From Alphaproteobacteria bacterium (GTDB taxonomy: Bacteria; Pseudomonadota; Alphaproteobacteria; Rhizobiales; Xanthobacteraceae): a stretch of DNA of 64,000 nucleotides. A model generated the notes under the pieces. The model had not been told where the DNA came from. It was given only the letters and a program-made list of their open reading frames with translations, and did no database searches. The number at the start of each line of letters is the position of its first letter. Positions within the stretch are counted from its first letter, which is position 1. Below, one piece after another: positions 36,045-45,124 of this stretch. A program made the position numbers and the translations under genes. Location: the NCBI GenBank assembly GCA_037200445.1, contig JBBCGH010000001.1, positions 558,001-622,000 of the forward strand, written 5' to 3'.

Positions 36045-37895
36045 TCAGTAGACGCGAGCTTTGGGCTCGATGTAGGCGATCTCGTTGGTCATCGTGTAGG
36101 TGTGCACCGGGCGATAGTCGATCGTCACCTTGCCGGTCGCATCGTCGAACCAGGCGAGGGTGTGCTTCATCCAGTTCTTGTCGTCGCGCTCCGGATAGTC
36201 CTCGCGCGCGTGCGCGCCGCGGCTTTCGGTGCGGTTGCGCGCCGAGTCCATGGTGACGACCGCCTGCGCGATCAGGTTGTCGAACTCCAGCGTCTCGATC
36301 AGATCGCTGTTCCAGGTGAGCGAGCGATCCGTGACGCGCACATCCGGCACGCCGGAGAACACGTCGTGGATCAGCTTGTGGCCCTCGTCCAGAATCTCGC
36401 CGGTGCGGAACACCGCACAATTGGTCTGCATCACCTTCTGCATGTTCAGCCGCAGCTCGGCGGTGGGCGCGCTCCCCTGCGCGTTGCGGAATTTGTCAAG
36501 GCGCGCGAGCGGCTTCTCGGCTGAGTCTTTCGGCAACTCGGCCTGCCCCTCGCCGGGGGTCAGCTTCTCGGCGCAGCGCAGCGCCGCCGCGCGGCCGAAC
36601 ACGACCAGATCGATCAGCGAGTTCGAGCCGAGGCGGTTCGCGCCATGCACCGAGACGCAGGCGGCTTCGCCGAGCGCCATCAGGCCCGGCACCACGCAGT
36701 CCGGATCGCCGTTCTTCTTGGTCAGCACCTCGCCGTGGAAGTTCGTCGGGATGCCGCCCATGTTGTAGTGCACGGTCGGCAGCACCGGGATCGGCTCCTT
36801 GCTGACGTCGACGTTCGCGAAGATGCGCGCGGTCTCCGAGATGCCGGGCAGCCGCTCGTGCAGCACTTTCGGATCGAGATGATCGAGGTGCAGGAAGAGG
36901 TGGTCTTTCTCCTTGCCGACGCCGCGGCCTTCGCGGATCTCGATGGTCATCGCGCGCGAGACGACGTCGCGCGAGGCGAGGTCCTTGGCTGAGGGCGCAT
37001 AGCGCTCCATGAAGCGCTCGCCCTCGGCATTGGTCAGATAGCCGCCTTCGCCGCGCGAGCCTTCGGTGATCAGGCAGCCGGCCGGATAGATGCCGGTCGG
37101 ATGGAACTGGACGAACTCCATGTCCTCGAGCGGCAGGCCGGCGCGCAGCACCATGGCGTTACCGTCGCCGGTGCAGATGTGCGCGGAGGTGCAGGAGAAG
37201 TAGGCACGGCCGTAGCCGCCGGTCGCGAGGATCGTCGTCTGCGCGCGGAAGCGATGGATCGAGCCGTCGTCGAGCTTGAGCGCGATCACGCCGCGGCAGC
37301 GGCCGTCCTCGTCCATGATGAGATCGATCGCGAAATACTCGATGAAGAATTCCGAATTGTGCCGCAGCGCCTGCCCGTACATCGTGTGCAGCATGGCGTG
37401 GCCGGTGCGGTCCGCGGCCGCGCAGGTGCGCTGCGCGGTGCCCTTGCCATAGTGCGTTGTCATGCCGCCGAACGGACGTTGATAGATCTTGCCGTCCTCC
37501 TCGCGGCGCGAGAACGGCAGGCCCCAGTGTTCGAGCTCGTAAACGGCGGCGGGCGCATGACGCACCATGTATTCGATCGAATCCTGGTCGCCGAGCCAGT
37601 CGGAGCCCTTCACGGTGTCGTACATGTGCCAGCGCCAGTCGTCCTCGCCCATGTTGCCGAGCGCTGCCGCGATGCCTCCTTGCGCCGCGACCGTATGCGA
37701 GCGGGTCGGAAAGACCTTGGTGATGCAGGCGGTACGCAATCCGGCTTCGGCGCAGCCGACAACCGCGCGCAGGCCCGCGCCGCCGGCGCCCACTACCACC
37801 ACATCGTAGGTGTGATCCTCGATCGGATAGGCAAGGCCATTCACCGCCGGGCCGCCACCGTTCCCCTTGCCGTTGCTCTTTCCATTGCTCGCCAT
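36045..37895 (-). CDS. sdhA: Succinate dehydrogenase flavoprotein subunit
   Basis: This 616-residue catalytic subunit oxidises succinate to fumarate. FAD-binding [20 protein letters not shown], the covalent-FAD His region [38 protein letters not shown] and [18 protein letters not shown] are all visible. The N-terminus has a Gly/Asn-rich lead ([15 protein letters not shown]). It lies three bases after sdhD. Confidence 0.97.
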   Translation of the reverse strand: MASNGKSNGKGNGGGPAVNGLAYPIEDHTYDVVVVGAGGAGLRAVVGCAEAGLRTACITKVFPTRSHTVAAQGGIAAALGNMGEDDWRWHMYDTVKGSDWLGDQDSIEYMVRHAPAAVYELEHWGLPFSRREEDGKIYQRPFGGMTTHYGKGTAQRTCAAADRTGHAMLHTMYGQALRHNSEFFIEYFAIDLIMDEDGRCRGVIALKLDDGSIHRFRAQTTILATGGYGRAYFSCTSAHICTGDGNAMVLRAGLPLEDMEFVQFHPTGIYPAGCLITEGSRGEGGYLTNAEGERFMERYAPSAKDLASRDVVSRAMTIEIREGRGVGKEKDHLFLHLDHLDPKVLHERLPGISETARIFANVDVSKEPIPVLPTVHYNMGGIPTNFHGEVLTKKNGDPDCVVPGLMALGEAACVSVHGANRLGSNSLIDLVVFGRAAALRCAEKLTPGEGQAELPKDSAEKPLARLDKFRNAQGSAPTAELRLNMQKVMQTNCAVFRTGEILDEGHKLIHDVFSGVPDVRVTDRSLTWNSDLIETLEFDNLIAQAVVTMDSARNRTESRGAHAREDYPERDDKNWMKHTLAWFDDATGKVTIDYRPVHTYTMTNEIAYIEPKARVY

Positions 37896-37898
37896 CGG

Positions 37899-38288
37899 CT
37901 AGACTCCGAAGCTCAGCTTGAGGATCGCATAGATCGAGGCGAGCCCGGTCACTGCGCAAAAGAACATGTTGCCGAACAGCGCGAGATATTTCGCGGCCGG
38001 TCCATGCACGTAGTCGATGATGATCTCCTGCATGCCGATCCACATGTGATACGCGATGGTGAGGATGAACAGGATCATCAGGATCGCGACCAGCGGGCTC
38101 CCGAGGATCTGCACCGTCGCGGCGTGATTGCGCCCGAGCAGCGCGATGACGATCGCGATGAACGCAATGGTGAGCGGCAGGCCGGCGACCGAGGTGACGC
38201 GCTGGTGCCAGAAGGTCTGTGTGCCAGCGCGCGCTGAGGCGGCATAGCGCGCAGCTGTGGGCGGCGTGTATCGCTTGTCGTATGACAT
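37899..38288 (-). CDS. sdhD: Succinate dehydrogenase membrane anchor subunit
   Basis: This 129-residue protein has three membrane helices; the heme-ligand His is in IAYHMWIGMQEIIIDYVHG. With SdhC it binds heme b and ubiquinone. The ATG at 38288 overlaps the sdhC stop by one base (TGATG), implying coupling. Confidence 0.92.
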   Translation of the reverse strand: MSYDKRYTPPTAARYAASARAGTQTFWHQRVTSVAGLPLTIAFIAIVIALLGRNHAATVQILGSPLVAILMILFILTIAYHMWIGMQEIIIDYVHGPAAKYLALFGNMFFCAVTGLASIYAILKLSFGV

Positions 38289-38692
38289 CAGCGTGCTCCG
38301 CCCATGACCAGATAACCGATGACCCACACGAGCAGCGTCAGCAAGATCGATCCGATGATAGTCGCGCGCGCGAGCCACTTGAGTTCGCCAAGATCGAGTC
38401 CATGGCCCGTGTCCCAGATCAGGTGGCGGATGCCGCCCAGCGTGTGGTGGATCAGTCCCCAGGTGTATCCGAACAGCACGAGGCGCCCGATGAAGGTGCC
38501 GAAGAACCACTGCACGTTTGCGTAGGCGCTCGGTCCTGACGCGGCCGCGACCAGCCACCAGGCGACGAGAACGAAACCGAAATAGAGCGCAAAGCCGGTG
38601 GCGCGGTGGAAGCCCGACATCAGGAACGGAAGCGTCCACTTGTAGATCTGGAGATGCGGAGAGATCGGGCGTTGGATCGGCGCGTCGGCCAT
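38288..38692 (-). CDS. sdhC: Succinate dehydrogenase cytochrome b556 subunit
   Basis: This 134-residue protein starts MADAPIQRPISPHLQIYKW, has three membrane helices, and contains the SdhC signatures SGFHRATGFALYFG and GGIRHLIWDTGHG (heme-ligand His). GGAGAG precedes the ATG at 38692; a GTG two codons upstream is less likely. It is the first gene of sdhCDAB. Confidence 0.94.
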   Translation of the reverse strand: MADAPIQRPISPHLQIYKWTLPFLMSGFHRATGFALYFGFVLVAWWLVAAASGPSAYANVQWFFGTFIGRLVLFGYTWGLIHHTLGGIRHLIWDTGHGLDLGELKWLARATIIGSILLTLLVWVIGYLVMGGAR

Positions 38693-38821
38693 GGTCACTC
38701 TCCGGCGAACTTCACGTCTTCAGCGTTGGTATCCGATGCCTGTTACCGTCGCAATGCAGAAAGCCCCGGAATGTCCGCCACGCACAGCCAGCCGGCAGAA
38801 TTCGATGTGCTTTCTCCTTGC

Positions 38822-38902
38822 TTCGCGAACCGCGAAATAATATTTCTATTTTTATAGCCCACAATGGGCATTTGGCGTAGCCAGCCTTCGCGAAAGGCGA
38901 AG
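38822..38902. promoter_or_regulatory. Palindromes in the divergent sdhC/lysR-type gene region
   Basis: The 214-base gap contains TTCGCG-AAC-CGCGAA (38822-38836) and CTTCGC-GAAAG-GCGAAG (38886-38902, four bases before the regulator ATG); both include TTCGCGAA. Between them, TATTTCTATTTTTATA is AT-rich and GCCCA-CAA-TGGGC is a third palindrome (about 38858-38870). This is a plausible LysR-type control region acting on the regulator gene, and possibly on sdh. Confidence 0.45.
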
Positions 38903-38906
38903 CCAC

Positions 38907-39806
38907 ATGCGTTTCGACCTCACTGACCTGAGCCTGTTCCGTCATGTGGTGGAGGCGGGCAGCATCACGCATGGCGCGGATCGCGCGCATCTCGCACTTG
39001 CGGCTGCGAGCACGCGCATTCGCCACATGGAAGAGGCGCTCGGTGCTGCGTTGCTGGTGCGCGGCCGTGGCGGCGTGACGCCGACGCAAGCCGGACGCAC
39101 GCTGTTGCAGCACGCCCGAACCATCCTCGGCCAGGCCGAACGGCTGCGCGAGGACCTCGGCGCTTATGCGGGCGGGTTAGCGGGCCAGGTGCGGGTTCTC
39201 TCGAACACCAATGCGCTGACCGAGTTTCTCCCCGAGACGCTGTCGTCGTTTCTCGCCGCGCACCCGAACGTGAGCGTCGATCTGGAGGAGCGATTGTCGG
39301 ACGAGATCGTCGGTCTCATCGCCGAAGGCGTCGCCGATATCGGGATCGTCGCCGGCACGGTCGATGCCGGCGGGCTCGAGACCTATCCCTATCGCAGCGA
39401 CCGCTTCGTGCTGGTCGTCGCGAAGGATCATCCGCTCGCGCGCCGCTCGCGCGTGAGCTTCGCCGAGACGCTGGAATACAATTTCGTCGGCCTCGACCGT
39501 GCAAGCGCATGGCAGCGCTTCGTCGCCGACAAGGCGAGCCGGCTCGGGCGGCCGCTCAAGCTGCGCGTGCAGCTGCGGTCATTCGATGCGGTGTGCCGTC
39601 TCGTCGAGCGCAACGTCGGCGTCGGCATCGTGCCGGAGACCACCGTGCGCTGGGCCGCGCAGACCATGGAGATCAAGGCCGTGCAGCTCACCGATCCCTG
39701 GGCGCTGCGCGACCTTTCGATCTGCGTGCGCGACTACAAGGCGCTTGCGCCCTACGCGCGCCAGCTCGTGGATCATATGCGGGCGGAGCGCAGGGAGGCG
39801 GTGTAG
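38907..39806 (+). CDS. LysR-family transcriptional regulator
   Basis: This 299-residue protein has the N-terminal winged HTH (LSLFRHVVEAGSITHGADR and TRIRHMEEALGAALLVRGRG) and the periplasmic-binding-like effector domain (GQVRVLSNTNALTEFLPETL, GIVAGTVDAGGLETYPYRSD). It is divergent from sdhC. LysR regulators often control the divergent gene, but the metabolic genes downstream (amidohydrolase, mesaconyl-CoA hydratase) are on the opposite strand and converge on it. The ligand is unknown. Confidence 0.9.
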   Translation: MRFDLTDLSLFRHVVEAGSITHGADRAHLALAAASTRIRHMEEALGAALLVRGRGGVTPTQAGRTLLQHARTILGQAERLREDLGAYAGGLAGQVRVLSNTNALTEFLPETLSSFLAAHPNVSVDLEERLSDEIVGLIAEGVADIGIVAGTVDAGGLETYPYRSDRFVLVVAKDHPLARRSRVSFAETLEYNFVGLDRASAWQRFVADKASRLGRPLKLRVQLRSFDAVCRLVERNVGVGIVPETTVRWAAQTMEIKAVQLTDPWALRDLSICVRDYKALAPYARQLVDHMRAERREAV

Positions 39807-39817
39807 ATTCTTTACTT

Positions 39818-39935
39818 CACCTCCCCCTGAAAGGGGGGGGGTCGACCGCGAAGCGGTCGGGTGGGGGTCTTGTTCGATCTTGTGGACCCCCACCCCGACC
39901 CTCCCCCTTTCAGCGGGGAGGGAGCGCACCGAGCG
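39818..39935. repeat. Palindromic repeat, family C, solo element without the DUF559 gene
   Basis: CACCTCCCCCTGAAAGGGGG, CGACCGCGAAGCGGTCGGG and TGGGGGTC are followed, after about 20 bases, by the inverse GACCCCCACCCCGACC and CCTCCCCCTTTCAGCGGGGAG. The two halves match the ends of the DUF559 cassette at 24.3-24.8 kb, but here no gene lies between them. Confidence 0.75.
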
Positions 39936-39945
39936 TGGGACACCC

Positions 39946-40896
39946 TCAGCTCGCCTTGGCGAAACCGTAGAGCGTCGCCGGATTGTCGACCAGGATGCGG
40001 TTGCGCGTTGCCTCGTCGGGCGCCCATTCCAGCAGCAGATCGGCAAGGATCGCGTCGTTCGGCTTGTCGTCGGCCTTCTCGGTCGGATGCGGCCAGTCCG
40101 AACCCCATACCATGCGCTGCGGCGCAAGCTTCACGAAGGCCTGCGCAAGCCTGGTCGAGTCGGCGTAGGTCGGCGGGCCGACCTTGGTGTCCATGTAGGC
40201 GCCGGAAATCTTCACCCAGGTGCGGCCCTTGTCGATCAGCTTCGAAATGACCGCAAAGGCCGGATGGTTTGTGCCGACATCCTTGGGGATGCGGCCCATG
40301 TGGTCGAACACGATCTGCGAGGGCAGCTTCTGCAGCACGTCTTCCATCTTCACGATGCCGTCGCCGAGCTGGTGGATCTGCACATGCCAGCCGAGTTCGT
40401 TGACGCGCTTCGACAACGGTTCGAGCATGTCGACCGTTGTGGCGCCCGCCTGCACCAGATTGAAGCGGATGCCGCGAATGCCGAGCCCATGCAGCCGCTG
40501 CAACTCGGCATCGGTTACCGCGGTGTCGACCACGGCGACACCGCGCGTCGTTGCGGCGCCAAGCTGCGCCATGCCGTCGAGCGTGCAGGAATTGTCCGTG
40601 CCATAGGTCGAGGGTTGCACCACGATGCTGCGGGTCGTGCCGATGCGCTTCTGCAAGAGCTTGTAGTCGGCCGGCTTCGCGTCGTTGGGCTTTAGCGTTG
40701 CCGACGGCGCGATCGGAAAGCGCGCGTCATAGATGTGATGGTGGCAATCGCAGGCATCGGCCGGCATCTTGATCTTGGCGGATTCGGTGCCGGTCGACCA
40801 TGGCACCTGTTGCGCGGCGCTCTCGCGCACACCCAGTCCCGCGGCCATCGCGGCCGCGCCAAAGCCTTGCAGAACAATACGTCGCCCGAGCGTCAT
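39946..40896 (-). CDS. Tat-exported amidohydrolase (2-pyrone-4,6-dicarboxylate hydrolase-like)
   Basis: This 316-residue protein begins with a Tat signal (GRRIVLQGFGAAAMAAGLG, cleavage near AAQ). The mature part is an amidohydrolase_2 barrel: ACDCHHHIYDARFPI (metal HxH), VQPSTYGTDNSCTLDG, GIRGIRFNLVQAG, VFDHMGRIP and MVWGSDWPHPTEK (late His/Asp). The nearest characterised relatives are LigI-like lactonases. The substrate is unknown; an export signal on such an enzyme suggests a periplasmic aromatic or lactone substrate. AGGGAGG precedes the ATG. Confidence 0.85.
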   Translation of the reverse strand: MTLGRRIVLQGFGAAAMAAGLGVRESAAQQVPWSTGTESAKIKMPADACDCHHHIYDARFPIAPSATLKPNDAKPADYKLLQKRIGTTRSIVVQPSTYGTDNSCTLDGMAQLGAATTRGVAVVDTAVTDAELQRLHGLGIRGIRFNLVQAGATTVDMLEPLSKRVNELGWHVQIHQLGDGIVKMEDVLQKLPSQIVFDHMGRIPKDVGTNHPAFAVISKLIDKGRTWVKISGAYMDTKVGPPTYADSTRLAQAFVKLAPQRMVWGSDWPHPTEKADDKPNDAILADLLLEWAPDEATRNRILVDNPATLYGFAKAS

Positions 40897-40995
40897 GATG
40901 TCCTCCCTTGAGGCCCGCGTTTTCGCGGTCAAGGTCGAAAGCTTACGCTTCTTTCGGCGAGCCGCGCATGCTCCGCCTGCAGCCCGGGGATGCGG

Positions 40996-42060
40996 CTAGC
41001 GCGGCATCAGCACCCAGTAATCCAGATCGAGAATGACCGCCGGGTGGTCGGCGGCGTCCTGCTTGAGCGGAAACTCGCCGCAAGGCTGATCCTTCGTCGC
41101 GACCGTGCGCAGGCGCAGCGCGCCGACATCGGAGCGCCCGGGCAACTCGGCCTTCGCAAGCACCTCGGACCACGCATAGACCGTGCAGCCCGCGAACAGC
41201 GGCGCGACATGGCGGCCCGCGTTGATCGCCGCGATGTGAAACGCGTTGGCAAGCCCATTGAACGAGAGCGCACGTGCGAGCGAAATCACGTGTCCGCCAT
41301 AGATGAGCCGGCGGCCGAAACGGTCCTTGCTCTGCGCGAACTGGTCGAAGTGCACGCGCGCCGTGTTCTGATAGAGCCGCGTCGCCATCTGGTGCTCGGC
41401 TTCCTCGACCGTCATGCCGTCGACATGGTCGATCTTCTCGCCGGCCTGATAGTCCCCGAAGCGATGCGGCGAGCCCGCGAGCGCGAAGTCATAGTGGCGC
41501 GTGACGACCATCGGACAGGCCTCTCCGAGCGCCTTGGGCTCAACCGCCTTGGGCAGATCTGGCACCAGGTCGCCCGGCGCTGCTGCGGCCTCATCGCGCT
41601 TGCGCACCATCACCCAGCGCACGTAGTCGAGCACCTTGGCGCCGTCCTGCTTGAAGCCGGACGAGCGGACGTAGACGACGCCGGTCTTGCGGCTCGAATT
41701 CTCCCTCAGCCCGATGACTTCCGAGACCGCGGTGAGCGTGTCGCCCGGATAGACCGCGCGCAGGAGGCGGCAGTCCGCGTAACCGAGATTGGCGACCGCG
41801 TTGAGCGAGATGTCGGGCACGGTCTTGCCGAACACGATGTGGAACACCAGCAGGTCGTCGATCGGAGACTGCGGATAGCCGATCGCGTAAGCGAACGGGT
41901 CGGAAGACTGCGGCGCAAAGCGCGCACCGAACAGCGCGTTGTAGAGCGCGACATCGCCCGTCGTGACGGTGCGCGGCGTCGCGTGGGTGATGGTCTGGCC
42001 GAGGCGGAAGTCCTCGAAGAAATTGCCGGGCGGGGATTTGGTCATAACGGTCTTGTCCAT
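40996..42060 (-). CDS. mch: Mesaconyl-CoA hydratase (beta-methylmalyl-CoA dehydratase)
   Basis: This 354-residue double-hotdog MaoC protein interconverts mesaconyl-CoA and beta-methylmalyl-CoA in the ethylmalonyl-CoA pathway and in glyoxylate/propionate metabolism. Motifs of that specific family include [90 protein letters not shown] and [11 protein letters not shown]. Start codons at 42060 and 42045 are both possible. Other ethylmalonyl-CoA genes are not in this window. Confidence 0.9.
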   Translation of the reverse strand: MDKTVMTKSPPGNFFEDFRLGQTITHATPRTVTTGDVALYNALFGARFAPQSSDPFAYAIGYPQSPIDDLLVFHIVFGKTVPDISLNAVANLGYADCRLLRAVYPGDTLTAVSEVIGLRENSSRKTGVVYVRSSGFKQDGAKVLDYVRWVMVRKRDEAAAAPGDLVPDLPKAVEPKALGEACPMVVTRHYDFALAGSPHRFGDYQAGEKIDHVDGMTVEEAEHQMATRLYQNTARVHFDQFAQSKDRFGRRLIYGGHVISLARALSFNGLANAFHIAAINAGRHVAPLFAGCTVYAWSEVLAKAELPGRSDVGALRLRTVATKDQPCGEFPLKQDAADHPAVILDLDYWVLMPR

Positions 42061-42099
42061 ACGCAAGTCCGGCGCATCGGAATAGCACGAGCCTCACAG

Positions 42100-42234
42100 T
42101 TTGCGTCATGGCCGGGCTTGACCCGGCCATCCACGTCTTGCTTGTACATCGAAGTAAGACGTGGATGCCCGGTCATAAGGGCGTTCACGCCCGTCTTCGA
42201 CGTACTATGCCCGGCCATGACGAAAAACATAGGA
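42100..42234. repeat. Dispersed palindromic repeat, family D
   Basis: GTCATGGCCGGGCTTGACCC and GGCCATCCACGTCTTGC face GCAAGACGTGGATGCC-like and GCCCGGCCATGACG sequences, an interrupted inverted repeat of about 130 bases between mch and leuB. It is open in the leuB frame and could falsely extend leuB. Confidence 0.75.
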
Positions 42235-42239
42235 ACGCC

Positions 42240-43352
42240 ATGCCCACCTACAATCTCCTGCTTCTCCCCGGCGACGGGATCGGTCCCGAAGTCATGGCCG
42301 AGGTGAAGAAGCTCATCGCCTGGATGAATGCGCACCGCATGGGCACGTTCGAGACCGAAGACGGGCTGTGCGGCGGCTGCGCCTATGACGCGCATGGCGT
42401 GGCGGTCACCGACGAGACGGTCGCGAGGGCAAAGGCCGCGGACGCGGTGATCTTCGGCTCGGTCGGCGGGCCGAAGTGGGACAAGGTGCCCTACGAGCAC
42501 CGCCCCGAGGCGGGGCTGTTGCGCTTGCGCAAGGATCTGGAGCTTTACGCCAACCTGCGCCCCGCCGTGACCTATCCGGCGCTTGCGGATGCGTCCTCAT
42601 TGAAGCGCGAACTGGTCGAGGGCCTCGACATCATGATCCTGCGCGAGCTCACCGGCGGCGTTTATTTCGGCGAGCCGAAGACGATCACGGATTTGGGCAA
42701 CGGGCAGAAGCGCGCGGTCGACACGCAGGTCTACGACACCTACGAAATCGAGCGTATCGCGCGCGTCGCCTTCGAGCTTGCCCGCAAACGCCGCAACAAG
42801 GTCACCTCGATGGAAAAGCGCAACGTGATGAAGACCGGCGTGCTGTGGAACGAGGTGGTGGGGCAGGTGCACGCCCGCGAGTTCAAGGACGTGCAGCTCG
42901 AGCATGTGCTGGCGGATGCCGGCGGCATGCAGCTGGTGCGCAACCCGAAGCAGTTCGACGTGATCGTGACCGACAACCTGTTCGGTGACATGCTCTCCGA
43001 CGTCGCCGCGATGCTGACCGGCTCGCTCGGCATGCTGGCGTCGGCCTCGCTCGGCGAGGCCGATCCGAAATCGAAGAAGCGCCGCGCGCTCTATGAGCCG
43101 GTGCATGGCTCGGCGCCGGACATCGCCGGCAGGGGCGTGGCGAACCCGATCGCGATGATCGCCTCGTTCGCGATGGCGCTGCGCTACTCGTTCGGGATGA
43201 TCAAGGAAGCCGACATGGTCGAGAAGGCGATCGCCGCCGCGCTCGACAAGGGCCTGCGCACCGCCGACATTGCGCCGCCCGGCACTCAAACCGTAGGCAC
43301 CGTCCAGATGGGCGATGCGATTATCGCGGAAATGGAAAGACTCGCGGCGTAG
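42240..43352 (+). CDS. leuB: 3-isopropylmalate dehydrogenase
   Basis: This 370-residue NAD-dependent enzyme catalyses the third step of leucine synthesis. [36 protein letters not shown], the Arg-rich [48 protein letters not shown] and [19 protein letters not shown] are diagnostic. The ATG at 42240 follows AGGAA; upstream codons fall in a repeat. leuC and leuD are not in this window. Confidence 0.95.
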   Translation: MPTYNLLLLPGDGIGPEVMAEVKKLIAWMNAHRMGTFETEDGLCGGCAYDAHGVAVTDETVARAKAADAVIFGSVGGPKWDKVPYEHRPEAGLLRLRKDLELYANLRPAVTYPALADASSLKRELVEGLDIMILRELTGGVYFGEPKTITDLGNGQKRAVDTQVYDTYEIERIARVAFELARKRRNKVTSMEKRNVMKTGVLWNEVVGQVHAREFKDVQLEHVLADAGGMQLVRNPKQFDVIVTDNLFGDMLSDVAAMLTGSLGMLASASLGEADPKSKKRRALYEPVHGSAPDIAGRGVANPIAMIASFAMALRYSFGMIKEADMVEKAIAAALDKGLRTADIAPPGTQTVGTVQMGDAIIAEMERLAA

Positions 43353-43380
43353 AGGCGCCGGCGACGCGGCGCCGAATCGA

Positions 43381-43725
43381 TCAGTTCGGCAGGTACGGGT
43401 TGAAGCCCGGCAGCTCGAACGGCATCGGGAGCGGATAGCGATGGATGCCATTCGGGTCCCACGAGCTCGTGGGCGCCTGCCAGTTGTAGGTCGGCGCCCA
43501 GGCGTAATCCATGAACTTGCGCTCGCCAGGCTGCACTTCCGTCCCGCCGTCGAGGAAGCTGCGCGGCCGCACCGTGATGCGGGTGCGGGCCCGGCCATTC
43601 TCGTCGATGATGGTGATGCGCTCGGTCTGGTCGCGGTAGACGCGGCGTGTCTGCGCGTCCGCAGGGCTGACCGCAATCAGCGCCGAGGCCGCGATGGAAA
43701 GAGCCAGCAGGGACGCAAGGCGCAT
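43381..43725 (-). CDS. Exported small protein of unknown function
   Basis: This 114-residue protein starts with a Sec signal peptide (MRLASLLALSIAASALIAV, cleavage after ADA). The mature part reads TRRVYRDQTERITIIDENGR then TRITVRPRSFLDGGTEV, and has a Trp/Pro-rich end (FMDYAWAPTYNWQAPTSSW, PFELPGFNPYLPN). The RTRITVRPRSFLDGGTEVxPG motif is familiar from Bradyrhizobium-group exported proteins without known function. GAGG precedes the ATG. The gap 43726-44005 holds only a terminator. Confidence 0.75.
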   Translation of the reverse strand: MRLASLLALSIAASALIAVSPADAQTRRVYRDQTERITIIDENGRARTRITVRPRSFLDGGTEVQPGERKFMDYAWAPTYNWQAPTSSWDPNGIHRYPLPMPFELPGFNPYLPN

Positions 43726-43946
43726 GTCGAAACCTCGTCGGCGACTTAACGGCCGAGCATGCCGGCCGTTCCTTAAATAGTTCCGCACAATAGCGGGGGC
43801 TTTGCGGCGAAGCCGTCACTCTTTTGCAACAGCGTCAGCCCAATTTCCCGATTGCGGACAAGCGGTTGAGGGTAAACTACTGGATCGGCGGGAGGATGTC
43901 CGTATCGCTTTGGTATAGCGGACCTAGCTCTTGCGGGGGTTTGCGC

Positions 43947-43981
43947 CAAAAAGGAAACGCCGGAGCGGATTGGCTCCGGCG
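43947..43981 (-). terminator. Rho-independent terminator of the FAH-like pair
   Basis: A perfect CGCCGGAGC/GCTCCGGCG hairpin with a six-base loop is followed on the minus strand by TTTCCTTTTT, 25 bases after the stop of the gene ending at 44006. Confidence 0.88.
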
Positions 43982-44005
43982 CCTCAGCGATCGCCTTCCG
44001 CTCGA

Positions 44006-45010
44006 TCAGGTCAGCTTGAATTCCAGGTCGCCCAGCTTTTCGATCGAGGTGACGAGCTTGTCGCCGGCCTTGAGCCAGACCTGCTTGTCTTTCGGATAGC
44101 CGGAGATCACCCCCTCCGGCGTGCCGGTGAAGATGAGGTCGCCCGGCTTGAGCGTGAAGTAGCGCGACGCGTAGGACACGAGCTGCTTGCAGTTGAACAC
44201 CATGTCGGAGGTATTCGAGGATTGCCGCACCTCGCCATTCACGCGGCACTCGATCTTGAGATTATCGCCGTCGGCAAGATCGGCCGTGACCAGCCACGGG
44301 CCGACCGGGGCCGAGCCATCGAGCGCCTTGCCGAGCATCCATTGGCTGGAGCGCGACTGGAGGTCGCGCGCCGTGAAATCGTTGCCGGTCGCGTAACCAA
44401 AGATCACGTTCGGCGCGTCGGCTTCCGAGACATTGCGTGCGGTCTTGCCGATCACGATGACAAGCTCGGCCTCGTAGTCGAATTTTTGCGCGTCCTCTTC
44501 GGAGACGCCGATCATGCCGCCATGATGATTGAGCGCGGTGTTGAACTTGTTGAACAGGATCGGCGCCTTCGGCACCGGATTGCCGGTCTCGGCCGCATGC
44601 TTGCGATAGTTCAGCCCGACGCAGATGATCTTCTCCGGGCTGGTCACGCACGGACCGAAAGATGCCTTGTCGACAGAGATAAAATGGCTGTCCTGCGCCT
44701 TCTCGGTAAGGCGACGCAGGGCATTGAGATCGCCCTTGCCGTCGAACACGTCGGAGATCGTGAGCGGCGCGCCTTCGCGCAGCTCATGCTCGGCCGCCAC
44801 CACATCGAGAATGCCGCGATTGGTGCGCACGCCGAGCCCATAGCCGTCGGACCGCCGCAAGGTCGCGAACACGAAGCCGCGCGCCACCGTCTGCGGGCCC
44901 ACCGCGGCTTTCTGTGCACGCAATGCCGTGCTGGTGAACGGAACGCCGGATGCCGCCGCTGCGGTCGCGAGCGCACCGGCTTTCAGAAATGATCTGCGAT
45001 CTTGCGTCAT
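44006..45010 (-). CDS. Tat-exported fumarylacetoacetate hydrolase-family protein (copy 1)
   Basis: This 334-residue protein begins MTQDRRSFLKAGALATAAAA, a Tat signal, followed by the FAH C-terminal fold: ICVGLNYRKHAAETGNPVP, the metal-binding KFDYEAELVIVIGK, GYATGNDFTARDLQ and LIFTGTPEGVISGYP. Members cleave carbon-carbon bonds in, or decarboxylate, acyl-pyruvate-type substrates with Mg2+ or Mn2+. Export of this fold is unusual. A paralog lies 114 bases upstream. Substrate unknown. Confidence 0.85.
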   Translation of the reverse strand: MTQDRRSFLKAGALATAAAASGVPFTSTALRAQKAAVGPQTVARGFVFATLRRSDGYGLGVRTNRGILDVVAAEHELREGAPLTISDVFDGKGDLNALRRLTEKAQDSHFISVDKASFGPCVTSPEKIICVGLNYRKHAAETGNPVPKAPILFNKFNTALNHHGGMIGVSEEDAQKFDYEAELVIVIGKTARNVSEADAPNVIFGYATGNDFTARDLQSRSSQWMLGKALDGSAPVGPWLVTADLADGDNLKIECRVNGEVRQSSNTSDMVFNCKQLVSYASRYFTLKPGDLIFTGTPEGVISGYPKDKQVWLKAGDKLVTSIEKLGDLEFKLT

Positions 45011-45124
45011 GGGTCGCCTCCCTTGTCCGATCATCGTGCGGCAAGCGTAGGCCTGCGGCAGAGGCGTGGGCAAGGCCCGCACCAGCTCGCCCCGTGCGGG
45101 CCTGCCGCAGCTGGCCGGCGATGC

